Of a stretch of 38,042 bases of DNA, positions 1-8,448 are shown one piece after another (positions within the stretch are counted from its first letter, which is position 1; every line of letters starts with the position of its first letter). The translations under genes were made by a program, and so were the position numbers. Location: NCBI GenBank assembly GCA_002292325.1, contig DBBR01000081.1:1-38042 (forward strand). The letters are read 5' to 3'. The notes beneath the pieces are model-generated. The model was not told the origin of the DNA. It ran no database searches and was given only the letters and a program-made list of their open reading frames with translations. The DNA comes from Flavobacteriales bacterium UBA979. GTDB lineage: Bacteria; Bacteroidota; Bacteroidia; Flavobacteriales_D; Sanyastnellaceae.

Positions 1-75
1 TGGCAATCCGCCGATATTGAATTGAGGCGTTTGAGCGGAGAATGGGCAATGGATTTGAAGGAAAAGCAGTTCTAA
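1..75 (+). CDS. 3' end of an unidentified protein (partial)
   Basis: An open frame runs from the first base of the window to a TAA at 73-75 and encodes 24 residues, ending in a charged stretch (LSGEWAMDLKEKQF). It is on the same strand as the glycosyltransferase that follows, and its stop lies 11 bases before that gene's preferred ATG at 87, the spacing expected in an operon. The upstream neighbour is probably also a glycan or polysaccharide gene, but that is inferred from context only. The fragment is too short to assign to a family. Its presence is the main argument against starting the next gene at 42, which would overlap this frame. Confidence 0.5.
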   Translation, partial: WQSADIELRRLSGEWAMDLKEKQF

Positions 76-86
76 ACTCATCGGCA

Positions 87-1394
87 ATGGCACGCAACAA
101 GAAAATCCTCATCATCAGCTATTATTGGCCTCCGGCGGGAGGACCGGGAGTTCAAAGATGGCTCAAGATGTCCTGGTATTTGGCGGAGCTTGGATGTGAC
201 ATAACCGTCTTGAGTATTGACCCGGATCATGCCAATTTTCCACATCGAGATGAATCGCTGTCGGATGAAGTTCATCCTTCAATCAAGGTGCACCGCACCA
301 AGGCGTTTAATCCCTACGGTCTGCTGCAGAGGATAACGGGCAAGAAAGGAGCCTCTCAGGCAAGTTTTTCAATTCCGAAAACAGGTCGTCTGAAATTTAA
401 GATACTGGCTTTCTTTCGCAGTCATTTGTTCATTCCTGATCCGCGAAAGGGGTGGAATGCTCATGCATACAAAAGAGCTGCAGAGTTGATGCGTGAGACA
501 AATTTTGACCATTTAATTACGACAAGTCCGCCTCATTCGTCACAGTTGATTGGTCGCAGGCTAAAACGCGAATTTGGAGTTCATTGGATTGCAGACTTTC
601 GAGATCCTTGGACGGAGATATTTTTTTACAACGACGTTGGTCACAGCTGGATTTCGCGGAGGATTGACAGGGCTTATGAGAAAAGCGTAATGTTCGAGTC
701 CGACATGATATTTGTCGTGACTTATGGAATGAAGACGCTTTTTCAAAACAAACTGCAGGGATGGAACGCGCCAAATGTCGCGGACAAAGTGAAGGTCTTG
801 ACCAATGGATATGATGAGCGGGACTTTGCTCAATTACGACCGAAGCAGGAATCCAGTACATTCAGATTGGTCATGACCGGCACACTTTCAACGCTCTATA
901 ATTATGAGGTTGTGTTCGATGTTCTGGGTGAGTTAGGTGCAGCAGGGTTGGAATTTGCCGTTGATGTCTATGGACGGGTCCCTCACGATGTCCAACAACA
1001 CATTCTTACTTTATGCAGTCGAGTTGCTTTTCACGGAGATGTGAGCCATGCTCAGATCAATCAGATTCAGGTGGACTCCGAGTTGTTGCTACTCTTTTTA
1101 CCAGACACTCCAGACTACTATTTGTTGCTGCCGGGCAAATTGTTTGAGTATCTGAGGGCAGGAACTGAAATTCTAATCTTGGGACCGAATGATGGTGATG
1201 CAGCACGGGTAATTTCGCAATGCGCTGCAGGGACGTCGATTGAAAAGGCTGAAAAGGAGAAAATCAAGCATTTCTTGAAGGAGGCTATTTCAGACCATCA
1301 AGCAGGAATTCGTAAGCGCCCCGTGAACGCCTCAGAAATCCAGGTGTTTTCTCGAGCTGCAGTGGCCAAGCAGGTATTAGAATACCTCGACTGA
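87..1394 (+). CDS. glycosyltransferase, family 4-like
   Basis: Predicted cytoplasmic glycosyltransferase of the GT-B fold (about 435 residues), likely adding a sugar to a surface polysaccharide or lipid-linked oligosaccharide. After the start comes a strand ILIISYYWPP followed by GGPGVQRW, the usual N-terminal donor/acceptor groove of GT4 enzymes. The C-terminal half carries a nucleotide-sugar domain with VMTGTLS, then LLPGKLFEYLRAG and an acidic patch, as in the EX7E region of the family. I chose the ATG at 87 over the one at 42 because the family's conserved start begins there and because an upstream reading frame ends at 75. The gene converges on gmd with only 2 bases between the stop codons. 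Sugar specificity cannot be read from the sequence. Confidence 0.85.
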   Translation: MARNKKILIISYYWPPAGGPGVQRWLKMSWYLAELGCDITVLSIDPDHANFPHRDESLSDEVHPSIKVHRTKAFNPYGLLQRITGKKGASQASFSIPKTGRLKFKILAFFRSHLFIPDPRKGWNAHAYKRAAELMRETNFDHLITTSPPHSSQLIGRRLKREFGVHWIADFRDPWTEIFFYNDVGHSWISRRIDRAYEKSVMFESDMIFVVTYGMKTLFQNKLQGWNAPNVADKVKVLTNGYDERDFAQLRPKQESSTFRLVMTGTLSTLYNYEVVFDVLGELGAAGLEFAVDVYGRVPHDVQQHILTLCSRVAFHGDVSHAQINQIQVDSELLLLFLPDTPDYYLLLPGKLFEYLRAGTEILILGPNDGDAARVISQCAAGTSIEKAEKEKIKHFLKEAISDHQAGIRKRPVNASEIQVFSRAAVAKQVLEYLD

Positions 1395-1396
1395 CC

Positions 1397-2482
1397 TCAT
1401 TCGTACTGATTGAAAACTTCGTGGCCGCCCTCTTTGAGGAGCTTTTTACGCTCGAACAACTCGATGTCGCTTTTGACCATCTCACTGCATAATTGTTCGA
1501 GGGTGGAAGTAGGCTCCCATCCTAGTACACGCTTTGCTTTCGAGGCATCGCCGACCAACAATTCCACCTCCGCAGGACGGAAGTATCGGGGATCGACACT
1601 GACCAATACTTGGCCTGTCTCTTTGCAAATTCCTTTTTCATCAACTCCTTGGCCCTTCCACTCGAGTTCGCGTCCAACCTCAGCAAATGACATGTTGACG
1701 AAATCGCGAATCGCAACGGTCCGTCCCGTTGCCAAAACGTAATCATCCGGTTCGTCTTGTTGGAGCATGCGCCACATGCCTTCTACATAATCTTTGGCGT
1801 GTCCCCAATCGCGCTTCGCGTCGAGGTTGCCCAAATACATCTGGTCCAGCAAACCCAAATGGATTTGCGCCACCGCGCGGGTAATCTTCCGGGTCACAAA
1901 CGTCTCGCCGCGCAAGGGACTTTCGTGGTTGAATAGGATGCCATTGGAAGCGTGCATACCATAGGATTCACGGTAATTTTTCACGATCCAAAAACCATAG
2001 AGTTTCGCAACGCCGTATGGGCTTCGTGGGTAAAATGGCGTGGTTTCACTTTGAGGTGTTTCCTGCACCAAGCCGTACAACTCAGAGGTTGACGCTTGGT
2101 AGAAGCGGCATTCTTTTTCGATGCCCAAAATGCGGATCGCTTCCAAGATGCGCAGCGTCCCAATTCCATCTGCGTTGGCGGTGTATTCGGGGGTGTCAAA
2201 ACTCACTTTCACGTGGCTCATGGCGGCCAAGTTGTAGATCTCGTCTGGTTTGACTTCCTGGATGATGCGGATGAGGTTGGTCGAGTCAGTCAAGTCTCCG
2301 TAATGGAGTTTCAAGCGCAAGTTTGTTTCATGGGGATCTTGGTACAAGTGGTCGATTCGATCGGTGTTTAAGAGCGACGAGCGCCTTTTGACTCCGTGCA
2401 CTTCATATCCCTTTTCCAAAAGCAACTCCGTTAAATAAGCTCCATCTTGACCTGTAATACCTGTAACCAATGCCTTCTTCAT
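1397..2482 (-). CDS. gmd: GDP-mannose 4,6-dehydratase
   Basis: Converts GDP-D-mannose to GDP-4-keto-6-deoxy-D-mannose in the cytoplasm, the first step toward GDP-L-fucose and related deoxysugars. It is an extended short-chain dehydrogenase with the Rossmann motif TGITGQDG (residues 7-14), the active-site region STSE (131-134) and the YxxxK pair Y156/K160 in SPYGVAK. The family signature for substrate binding ([16 protein letters not shown]) follows. Starting at the ATG at 2482 (MKKALVTG) gives 361 residues, close to the family norm; the longer frame to 2518 only adds a non-conserved tail. The partner enzyme, GDP-fucose synthase, is 20 kb away at 22358-23299. It is 45 bases downstream of the ABC exporter gene on the same strand and could be co-transcribed with it. 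Confidence 0.96.
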   Translation of the reverse strand: MKKALVTGITGQDGAYLTELLLEKGYEVHGVKRRSSLLNTDRIDHLYQDPHETNLRLKLHYGDLTDSTNLIRIIQEVKPDEIYNLAAMSHVKVSFDTPEYTANADGIGTLRILEAIRILGIEKECRFYQASTSELYGLVQETPQSETTPFYPRSPYGVAKLYGFWIVKNYRESYGMHASNGILFNHESPLRGETFVTRKITRAVAQIHLGLLDQMYLGNLDAKRDWGHAKDYVEGMWRMLQQDEPDDYVLATGRTVAIRDFVNMSFAEVGRELEWKGQGVDEKGICKETGQVLVSVDPRYFRPAEVELLVGDASKAKRVLGWEPTSTLEQLCSEMVKSDIELFERKKLLKEGGHEVFNQYE

Positions 2483-2527
2483 GGTGTTGTTGCTATTTCC
2501 GGAAATGTACAAAATCAATGAATAGGG

Positions 2528-4354
2528 TCAAGTCAAATCAATTTCTTGATTTTCGACCAGTCGCTTGTAGGCTCCCCCGCTCGCTAACAAGTCTTCGTGA
2601 GTTCCAATTTCTTGAACCACTCCATTGGCCAATACGGCAATTTGATCGGCGTTTTTGATGGTGCTCAACCGGTGGGCAATGATGAGGCTGCTTCGGTCTT
2701 GCATGAGCGCTTCCAATGCAATTTGCACCTCCTTTTCACTCGTGGCGTCTAGGGCGCTTGTGGCTTCATCCAAAATGAGGATATCCGGATCCCTCAAAAT
2801 GGCCCGGGCGATGGCAATTCGCTGACGTTGACCGCCAGAAAGCTGCACACCGCGCTCGCCGACGACGGTATCGAATCCGTCGGGGAAGCTCTCGATGAAG
2901 TCAAGAGCATTGGCTTTTTGAGCCGCAGACCGAATTGCTTCTTCGGTTGCATCGGTTTGACCGTAGGCGATGTTGCTTCGGATGTCGCCCCCAAACAAGA
3001 TGACTTCCTGCGGAACGAAGGCCATGCGCTTGCGCAACGCTGTGAGTGGAAAATCCGGGAGGGCTCGGTCATCGATGAGGATTTGCCCATCAACGGGGTC
3101 GTGAAACCGCAAAAGCAAGGCGGCAACAGTGGACTTTCCGGCGCCTGAAGGACCGACCAAGGCGAGCCGTTTGCCCGGCTCTATGCGCAGGTTTAATCCA
3201 GAAAGCACCTGCACGTCCTCCCGATTGGGGTAGTGAAATTGGACGTTTTGGAACTGAACGTCCCCTTTGAGATTCAAGGGTGAGATGAGCCCATCAACTT
3301 CCGTGACCACATCTTCGCGCACTTCGCCCATCAATTCCATGAGGCTTTCAATGGCCCCAAGCCCGCGCTGCAGCGCTGAAAACTGAGCCGCTATGCCACC
3401 GATGGATCCTGCAACCAATCCGGTCATAAGGAGAAACGTAAAAAAATGCTCGCTGGCCAATCCCCCCGTGACCATCAATTCGGCCCCTTTAAAAATCACC
3501 AGGGTAATGGCCCCAAAAATGAACAGGATGATAAACGAAGCAAAGGCACCTCGCCAGATGGCTCCTTTCATGGCGAGTGCCCGAATATCCCGAATGCTGC
3601 CGAGGTAACGCAAGACTTCCCATGCTTCATTGGCAAAGCTCTTCACGCTGATGATTCCAGTGAGCGTTTCTTGAACGATGGTATTTGATTCCGCTACTTG
3701 ATCTTGGGTGCGCTTCGAGAGTTTCCGAATGAAACGTCCAAAAAGAATAGCTGCAATAATCATTACGGGCAGCGTAATCAACATCAAGAGGGTCAGCGTT
3801 ACCGAGAAATACAACAGAGCTAAAATGCCTCCGACGATGATGATGATCTGACGAAGCAACTCAGCCAAGGTGGTCGTGAAAACGTCTTGAATCGATGTGA
3901 TGTCGGCTGAAACTCGGCTGTTGAGGTCGCCCACACGTCGCGTATCAAAGAAGCGCATGGGCATGCTGACGATCGCCTCAAACGCATCCCTTCGCATCGC
4001 GAGCATCATATCTTCCGTCATTTTGGCGAACAGCAACACCCGGCCAAAGCTCAGCACAGCCTGGACGCTTAGTACCGCTAGGATGAGCCAGCCGATTTGA
4101 GTCAGATTGCTCATGTCAATTTGAAGCATGGCCAGAGGAGACTCCAATTCGGTCTCTTCTCCCGTGGAAGCACCGACACCACCCAACTGACCCCAGAGAC
4201 GCGTGACCAATAACGTGAGAACACCGCTGAGGCTGATGATGACCACGCCGGCAGCATAGCCCCAGGCATGTGGACGGAGGTAATGGCCCATTTTTTTGAC
4301 CGTTCCCCAATTCTTCCAATTGAACTTCCTTTCCGCTTCGTCTTTTGCCTCCAT
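2528..4354 (-). CDS. MsbA-like ABC exporter (fused permease and ATPase)
   Basis: Inner-membrane half-transporter that works as a homodimer and probably flips or exports a lipid, lipid-linked glycan or drug. The N-terminal half has six predicted membrane helices (roughly residues 30-330). The C-terminal ATPase shows Walker A GPSGAGKST (near residue 400), the Q-loop FVPQEVILF, the signature LSGGQRQRIAIARA, Walker B ILILDEATSALD and the H-loop IIAHRLSTI, so all catalytic elements are intact. The frame opens at a TTG at 4363; the ATG at 4354 (MEAKDEAERKF) is preferred and gives 608 residues. A TAATTTTG box at 4361-4368 sits just upstream. Placement beside gmd and a glycosyltransferase suggests a cell-envelope substrate, but substrate specificity is inference. 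Confidence 0.9.
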   Translation of the reverse strand: MEAKDEAERKFNWKNWGTVKKMGHYLRPHAWGYAAGVVIISLSGVLTLLVTRLWGQLGGVGASTGEETELESPLAMLQIDMSNLTQIGWLILAVLSVQAVLSFGRVLLFAKMTEDMMLAMRRDAFEAIVSMPMRFFDTRRVGDLNSRVSADITSIQDVFTTTLAELLRQIIIIVGGILALLYFSVTLTLLMLITLPVMIIAAILFGRFIRKLSKRTQDQVAESNTIVQETLTGIISVKSFANEAWEVLRYLGSIRDIRALAMKGAIWRGAFASFIILFIFGAITLVIFKGAELMVTGGLASEHFFTFLLMTGLVAGSIGGIAAQFSALQRGLGAIESLMELMGEVREDVVTEVDGLISPLNLKGDVQFQNVQFHYPNREDVQVLSGLNLRIEPGKRLALVGPSGAGKSTVAALLLRFHDPVDGQILIDDRALPDFPLTALRKRMAFVPQEVILFGGDIRSNIAYGQTDATEEAIRSAAQKANALDFIESFPDGFDTVVGERGVQLSGGQRQRIAIARAILRDPDILILDEATSALDATSEKEVQIALEALMQDRSSLIIAHRLSTIKNADQIAVLANGVVQEIGTHEDLLASGGAYKRLVENQEIDLT

Positions 4355-4360
4355 GTACTG

Positions 4361-4368
4361 CAAAATTA
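4361..4368 (-). promoter_or_regulatory. possible -7 box (TAATTTTG) of the ABC exporter gene
   Basis: On the minus strand TAATTTTG matches the Bacteroidota -7 consensus TAnnTTTG and lies 6 bases before the ATG at 4354, which would give an almost leaderless mRNA. The nearest TTTG upstream is only 14 bases away instead of about 19, so the -33 element is not convincing. Confidence 0.3.
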
Positions 4369-4451
4369 CGCGTACTCGAACGCAAAGGGTCGTTCAGGAG
4401 TGGAATTTTTTGGCTTTGTCGCATCTTTGCCAATAGTTTCTTGCCATTGAG

Positions 4452-4482
4452 TTTGGTGGCACGAATTCTGTGTCTATCTTTG
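4452..4482 (+). promoter_or_regulatory. Bacteroidota housekeeping promoter of rpmH
   Basis: TTTG at 4452-4455 is followed after exactly 19 bases by TATCTTTG at 4475-4482, a full match to the primary-sigma consensus of this phylum (TTTG-N19-TAnnTTTG). Transcription should start near 4489, leaving a leader of about 45 bases before the rpmH ATG at 4534. It is the clearest promoter in the window. Confidence 0.75.
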
Positions 4483-4533
4483 CCGTCCCTAAAACGGGCG
4501 GAGTTCTTCGGAGCTCATGAAAATTGAATTGCT

Positions 4534-4701
4534 ATGAAAAGGACCTTCCAACCTTCTGTACGTAAGCGACGAAACAAACACGGTTTCCGCAAGCGCATGT
4601 CTTCTGCTAACGGACGAAATGTCCTCAGTTCACGTCGGGCCAAAGGCCGAAAGAAGTTGTCAGTCAGCTCTGAGCGACGGCACAAAGGCATTGAGCGTTA
4701 A
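4534..4701 (+). CDS. rpmH: 50S ribosomal protein L34
   Basis: Small, highly basic protein of the large ribosomal subunit. The 55-residue translation begins [20 protein letters not shown], the diagnostic L34 start (K-R-T-F/Y-Q-P-S followed by KRxxxHGFxxRM), and continues with the conserved [20 protein letters not shown]. It is slightly longer than the usual 44-53 residues because of a C-terminal extension ([13 protein letters not shown]), which is common in Bacteroidota. The gene has its own promoter at 4452-4482 and a strong hairpin terminator at 4742-4779, so it looks monocistronic; the rnpA gene that follows rpmH in many bacteria is absent here. Confidence 0.97.
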   Translation: MKRTFQPSVRKRRNKHGFRKRMSSANGRNVLSSRRAKGRKKLSVSSERRHKGIER

Positions 4702-4741
4702 GCTGCCACACTGAATAGAACCGCCTTCGCGCGGACATGAT

Positions 4742-4779
4742 ACACAAAAGGAGTCCCTCGGGGCTCCTTTTGTGTTTTC
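4742..4779 (+). terminator. rho-independent terminator of rpmH, possibly bidirectional
   Basis: A perfect 12-bp stem (ACACAAAAGGAG paired with CTCCTTTTGTGT), extended inward by a T-G pair and two further C-G pairs, closes a small loop and is followed by TTTTC. It lies between the convergent rpmH and phosphopantetheinyl transferase genes. Because the stem itself carries an A-run on one side and a T-run on the other, it may stop transcripts from both sides. Confidence 0.85.
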
Positions 4780-4795
4780 AAGATTTCTTAAAAAT

Positions 4796-5479
4796 TCAAG
4801 TGAGTGCAACGGGACCGCACACGGCCCAAAACTGCATGAGCGTGTTCTTCTCATCCGTCTCCTCTATCCTCCAGGCTCGATACAAGCCCTTCACATCGCG
4901 AATCAACCCGTCGATTCCTCGATCGATGGCGGCCGAATCTCCAATCCAAGTGACGTGCAAATCTTCCCGGAAGTTCAATGAAGGTCCGAATGCCTTGAAC
5001 ATGCTCTCTTTCACGCACCAAATAGCGCACAACCCGTCTGTGTTTTCCCCAGCCGACAAGCGTTCTTCAGGGCTTAGAAATCGCTCCGAGACTTTTTGCA
5101 ATTGAGGCCGAAGGGATTCAATGTCGCAGCCCACCGGAGCTTCCGATAATGCGACTGCGGCCCAACAATGCTGGCCATGTGAATGGTGGGCAATGCTCAA
5201 GAAGAGGTGGGGATCGTTCGTGAATTGCGGTTTTCCGTTGGCGTCGTGAATGACGGAACGAGTCGGAGATTTCCCAACGGAATCAGAGGTCATGTGACCA
5301 AGAACAAGATCAACCGCTCGATGCTCCAACTGGCGATGAAACGGCAAAGCCGCAACGTTGCGCTGTGGAAACCGTGTTTGATTTTCGGCCCATTCCATCA
5401 TCTCCTGGGGTGCAGCTGTGAATGCCCCAACAGTAAATGAAGGAGCCAAACTTTCCAAAATGACTTTAAAATTGGGCAT
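4796..5479 (-). CDS. 4'-phosphopantetheinyl transferase superfamily protein
   Basis: Transfers the phosphopantetheine arm from coenzyme A to a carrier-protein serine (acyl, peptidyl or aryl carrier). From the ATG at 5479 it has 227 residues, the size of Sfp/AcpT-type enzymes. Conserved elements are NGKPQF (81-86), SIAHHS (96-101, the usual SISHS region), the magnesium-binding GCDIE (D119, E121) and WCVKESMFKAFG (W154, K157, E158, K162). The frame could extend to 5542, but that region has no family similarity and would run into the ahcY leader, so 5479 is preferred. The two-domain Sfp-like length rather than the AcpS length suggests a partner other than, or in addition to, the fatty-acid carrier protein; no carrier or synthase gene is in the window. 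Confidence 0.85.
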   Translation of the reverse strand: MPNFKVILESLAPSFTVGAFTAAPQEMMEWAENQTRFPQRNVAALPFHRQLEHRAVDLVLGHMTSDSVGKSPTRSVIHDANGKPQFTNDPHLFLSIAHHSHGQHCWAAVALSEAPVGCDIESLRPQLQKVSERFLSPEERLSAGENTDGLCAIWCVKESMFKAFGPSLNFREDLHVTWIGDSAAIDRGIDGLIRDVKGLYRAWRIEETDEKNTLMQFWAVCGPVALT

Positions 5480-5548
5480 TGATGTCCTTTTGACGGGTGC
5501 GAAGCTAATGGGGATTGTCGTAATTTCGCACCTCGAAATCAAAGTGTT

Positions 5549-6868
5549 ATGAGTACAACAATGACAACGGAATACTTGCCGTACAAAGTAAAGGACATCA
5601 GCTTAGCTGAGTGGGGTCGAAAGGAAATTCGATTGGCCGAAGCAGAAATGCCAGGACTTATGGCCTTGCGAGCGAAGTATGCAAACGAAAAACCATTGGC
5701 AGGATCTCGCGTTGCGGGCTGTCTGCACATGACCATTCAAACGGCTGTGCTCATTGAGACATTGGTGGATTTGGGGGCAGATGTGACCTGGTCTTCTTGC
5801 AATATCTTTTCTACACAAGATCACGCAGCTGCAGCCATTGCTGCGGCAGGCATTCCAGTCTATGCATGGAAGGGAATGACCGAAGACGAGTTTGAGTGGT
5901 GCATCCGTCAGACGTTGTTCTTTGGAGCTGATCGCAAACCGTTGAACCTAATTTTGGATGACGGAGGGGATTTGACCAACATGGTTTTGGACGAATTCCC
6001 CGAGTTGGCCGATGGCATCAAGGGTTTGTCTGAAGAGACAACGACAGGCGTTCTCCGTTTGTACGATCGGATGAAGGCGGGAACACTTCCCATGCCAGCG
6101 ATCAATGTCAACGACTCAGTGACGAAGTCGAAATTTGATAACAAATACGGCTGCCGTGAATCAGCTGTGGATGCGATTCGACGAGCGACGGACGTGATGA
6201 TGGCAGGAAAGGTGGCTGTCGTAGCCGGATATGGAGACGTAGGCAAAGGCACAGCAGAATCGCTCCGGAATGCGGGATGCCGCGTAATGGTGACAGAAAT
6301 CGACCCCATTTGCGCGTTGCAAGCGGCGATGGACGGATATGAAGTGAAGCGCATGTCCGATGCTGTGAAAGAAGCAGACATCGTTTGCACGGCAACAGGC
6401 AACAAGGACATCATTCGCGGAGAGCACTTTGAAGCCTTGAAAGACAAAGCGATTGTCTGTAACATCGGTCATTTCGATAACGAAATTGATGTGGCCTGGT
6501 TGAATAACAACCACGGAAGCACCAAGGATACGATCAAGCCGCAAGTGGACTTGTACAATGTGAACGGCAACGATATCATTTTGCTGGCTGAAGGACGATT
6601 GGTCAACTTGGGTTGTGCGACAGGCCATCCAAGTTTCGTGATGTCGAATTCTTTCACGAACCAAGTTTTGGCGCAGTTGGAGCTTTGGAACAATGCAGGG
6701 GCCTACAAGAATGAAGTGGTCACCTTGCCGAAGCATTTGGACGAGGAAGTAGCTCGTCTGCATTTGGATAAAATCAACGTGGAATTGGAGACGTTGACCC
6801 AAGATCAAGCCGATTACATTGGGGTTCCGGTGAACGGACCTTTCAAATCAGATTTGTACCGATACTGA
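5549..6868 (+). CDS. ahcY: adenosylhomocysteinase (S-adenosylhomocysteine hydrolase)
   Basis: Reversibly hydrolyses S-adenosylhomocysteine to adenosine and homocysteine in the cytoplasm, removing the product inhibitor of methyltransferases. The 439-residue protein shows the family motifs [17 protein letters not shown] near the N-terminus, [14 protein letters not shown], the NAD-binding GYGDVGKG, the GHFDNEIDV segment and the C-terminal tail ending FKSDLYRY (usually KPDHYRY). An alternative ATG lies four codons in. The gene starts 69 bases from the divergent phosphopantetheinyl transferase start. A TAATTTCG sequence at 5521-5528 resembles a -7 box with one mismatch, but no good -33 partner is visible. 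It precedes the exosortase gene by 8 bases, so the two may be co-transcribed. Confidence 0.97.
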   Translation: MSTTMTTEYLPYKVKDISLAEWGRKEIRLAEAEMPGLMALRAKYANEKPLAGSRVAGCLHMTIQTAVLIETLVDLGADVTWSSCNIFSTQDHAAAAIAAAGIPVYAWKGMTEDEFEWCIRQTLFFGADRKPLNLILDDGGDLTNMVLDEFPELADGIKGLSEETTTGVLRLYDRMKAGTLPMPAINVNDSVTKSKFDNKYGCRESAVDAIRRATDVMMAGKVAVVAGYGDVGKGTAESLRNAGCRVMVTEIDPICALQAAMDGYEVKRMSDAVKEADIVCTATGNKDIIRGEHFEALKDKAIVCNIGHFDNEIDVAWLNNNHGSTKDTIKPQVDLYNVNGNDIILLAEGRLVNLGCATGHPSFVMSNSFTNQVLAQLELWNNAGAYKNEVVTLPKHLDEEVARLHLDKINVELETLTQDQADYIGVPVNGPFKSDLYRY

Positions 6869-6876
6869 TCCAACCC

Positions 6877-7458
6877 ATGCGTTGGATCCAAACATTGCGC
6901 GAATTCGTCCGGTCACAGCCGGACGTTTTCCGTTTTTTGGTGTTTGGTTTTGGCGGGTACATCGTCTGGCATCTTTCATATGAGGCGTATTTAAAACCCG
7001 CGACCTTGCTCGATGAGTACATCACGCAGAATTTGATTGTCGTTACGGAATGGCTCATGGACTTCTTGGGCTACGATCCGCTGGCGTTTTTTCAGCAGAA
7101 TGATGGTGTATTTCGTTACAGAGTCGGGATTCGAGGTGCGCAAGGTGTGATGGTGGGCCCGTCATGTGATGGGGTGGTGCTCTTCGCCTTATTCGCCATT
7201 TTCATTCTCTCCTTTCCTGGTCGGTGGCTCCGAAAACTTTGGTTTATCCCACTGGGCATCGCAGCGATCCATGCGGCGAATATTCTGCGGATTGTGAGCT
7301 TGTTGTTTATTCAGCTGTACTTCGGTGAAGAAGCCTTGAAATTTAATCACGACTACACCTTCACCGTGTTTGTGTACAGCATCATTTTTGCCCTTTGGTA
7401 CGGGTACACGGCAGGAGCAGGTATTCGGAGGGGCAAAGAACAATCAAAAGCACCATGA
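6877..7458 (+). CDS. exosortase/archaeosortase family protein (XrtF/XrtX-like)
   Basis: Predicted membrane-embedded cysteine transpeptidase of the exosortase superfamily, which in characterised relatives cleaves and anchors proteins with a short C-terminal sorting tail. The 193-residue protein has four or more membrane segments (about 17-36, 99-116, 120-147, 162-181). The catalytic trio is intact: Cys97 in GPSCDG, Arg138 in NILRI and His158 in FNHDYTF. The short length, without the long N-terminal part of EpsH-type exosortases, matches the compact Bacteroidota types XrtF and XrtX. The FNHDYTFT context reminded me more of XrtX, but I cannot decide without profile searches. Its stop overlaps the start of the next gene (ATGA), as in the usual exosortase and partner pair. 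No protein with an obvious sorting tail is encoded in the window. Confidence 0.88.
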   Translation: MRWIQTLREFVRSQPDVFRFLVFGFGGYIVWHLSYEAYLKPATLLDEYITQNLIVVTEWLMDFLGYDPLAFFQQNDGVFRYRVGIRGAQGVMVGPSCDGVVLFALFAIFILSFPGRWLRKLWFIPLGIAAIHAANILRIVSLLFIQLYFGEEALKFNHDYTFTVFVYSIIFALWYGYTAGAGIRRGKEQSKAP

Positions 7459-8024
7459 GCGCTCTCGCTTATAAACCCATTCTGCCTCGAAAGCGGCCGC
7501 TGTGGTTGTTGGTTTTGGGTGTGATGCTCTTCTTCGGATTCCATCAAGAGCGTGCAAAAATTCAATTGAATCACTACATCGACGTGATGCAAAAAAACCC
7601 GGAATTGCAGGAAATGTCGGAAGGTTCCCGTGCGACGTGGTGGGCGGCTCATCCGCAACCCAAGCGCATACATTATTACGTCATGGAATCTACTTGGGGT
7701 GGGTTTCATCCGCATTCCATAGGGGAGTTGATCTGGATGAAGTGGGCGTTGAGCGCCGTCATCCTCCTGGTGTTCTTTGGCCTCGATGCGCTCTTTTTGC
7801 GCACGACGGGTCACTTTGAACGGTGGCCATGGCTCATCGTGATGTACGGGCTGGCGGGTGCCATCATGGTGGTGTTTATTGTGCTCGTCCCCGGGAAATC
7901 AGGCTACAGTGTGGCGCATGAATTTTTGGCTTTTCTGCAATCACCGCTTCCATCGCTGTTGATTGTGTTGGTGCCTTCGTTGCTCGAGCGCATGCGGCCG
8001 CCATCGACTCCGCTTAGGGATTGA
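7455..8024 (+). CDS. exosortase-associated membrane protein
   Basis: 189-residue membrane protein with predicted helices at about 15-29, 94-115, 124-145 and 165-177 and a periplasmic-looking segment of about 60 residues between the first two, rich in aromatic and charged residues. It starts at the ATG at 7455, overlapping the exosortase stop by four bases (ATGA), so translation is probably coupled; the longer frame from 7395 lies inside the exosortase gene. Small exosortase genes in Bacteroidota are regularly followed by a conserved membrane partner of unknown function (the exosortase-F-associated or XrtX-associated families), and position, size and topology fit that. I did not recognise a specific motif, so the family assignment is inferred from context. 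It converges on the next gene with an 11-base overlap. Confidence 0.65.
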   Translation: MSALAYKPILPRKRPLWLLVLGVMLFFGFHQERAKIQLNHYIDVMQKNPELQEMSEGSRATWWAAHPQPKRIHYYVMESTWGGFHPHSIGELIWMKWALSAVILLVFFGLDALFLRTTGHFERWPWLIVMYGLAGAIMVVFIVLVPGKSGYSVAHEFLAFLQSPLPSLLIVLVPSLLERMRPPSTPLRD

Positions 8025-8448
8025 ATACGGTCAATATGGGATCATTCCACTGCGTGGCATAGCGGTGCAGGGGATAAACAGCATCTCCAGAGATCACCGA
8101 ACCATCGATAATGAGCCACTCGGAATTGCTGCAAGGATCCGTGATGATCAATCCGTCCTCGCTCACTTCAACTTGGCAGCCCTCGGGAATGTCCGTGGTT
8201 GCGTGCCGATCTAAAGCCACGAACTGGTCCAGCGTGTACCTGTACAAGATGATGCCTTTGGAACCTCCAGTGACCGTGACGTGTCCGCTCGGCACCGTGA
8301 GATTGATGTAGGCCGGAAGGTTGACGTTGACGGAAAAATCTACGGGCACATAGGGAATGAACTGTTCAGGGTCATTGCACCTTGATTGCGTTAAGAATGC
8401 AGTGAGCAGCACGAACATGACCCCGTAAAATCCATTTGGGCGTTTCAT
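8014..8448 (-). CDS. exported Rieske-fold-like protein without cluster ligands
   Basis: 144-residue predicted exported protein. The N-terminus (MKRPNG then a hydrophobic stretch to residue 20, and Cys24) looks like a signal peptide, possibly of a lipoprotein, although QSRC is a poor lipobox. The body resembles the Rieske [2Fe-2S] fold proteins common in Bacteroidota: IPYVPVDFSVNVNL, then GIILYR, FVALDRH, the second-box region DPCSNSEW, and WLIIDGSVISGDAVYPLHRY. In true Rieske proteins the boxes read CxH and CPCHG; here the first box lacks its Cys and the second has Asp104 and Ser107 where Cys and His ligands belong. Cys91 and Cys106 could still form the conserved disulfide. It is translationally coupled to tsaB (ATGA overlap). 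Function unknown; a cluster-free structural or binding role is inferred. Confidence 0.7.
   Translation of the reverse strand: MKRPNGFYGVMFVLLTAFLTQSRCNDPEQFIPYVPVDFSVNVNLPAYINLTVPSGHVTVTGGSKGIILYRYTLDQFVALDRHATTDIPEGCQVEVSEDGLIITDPCSNSEWLIIDGSVISGDAVYPLHRYATQWNDPILTVFNP

Noticed and set aside
42..86. ATG at 42 as start of the glycosyltransferase
   Set aside because: It would overlap an upstream frame that ends at 75, and the 15 extra residues do not resemble the family; the ATG at 87 fits better.
5480..5548. SAH riboswitch in front of ahcY
   Set aside because: The leader between the divergent start codons is only 69 bases and shows no pseudoknot-like pairing that I could make out.
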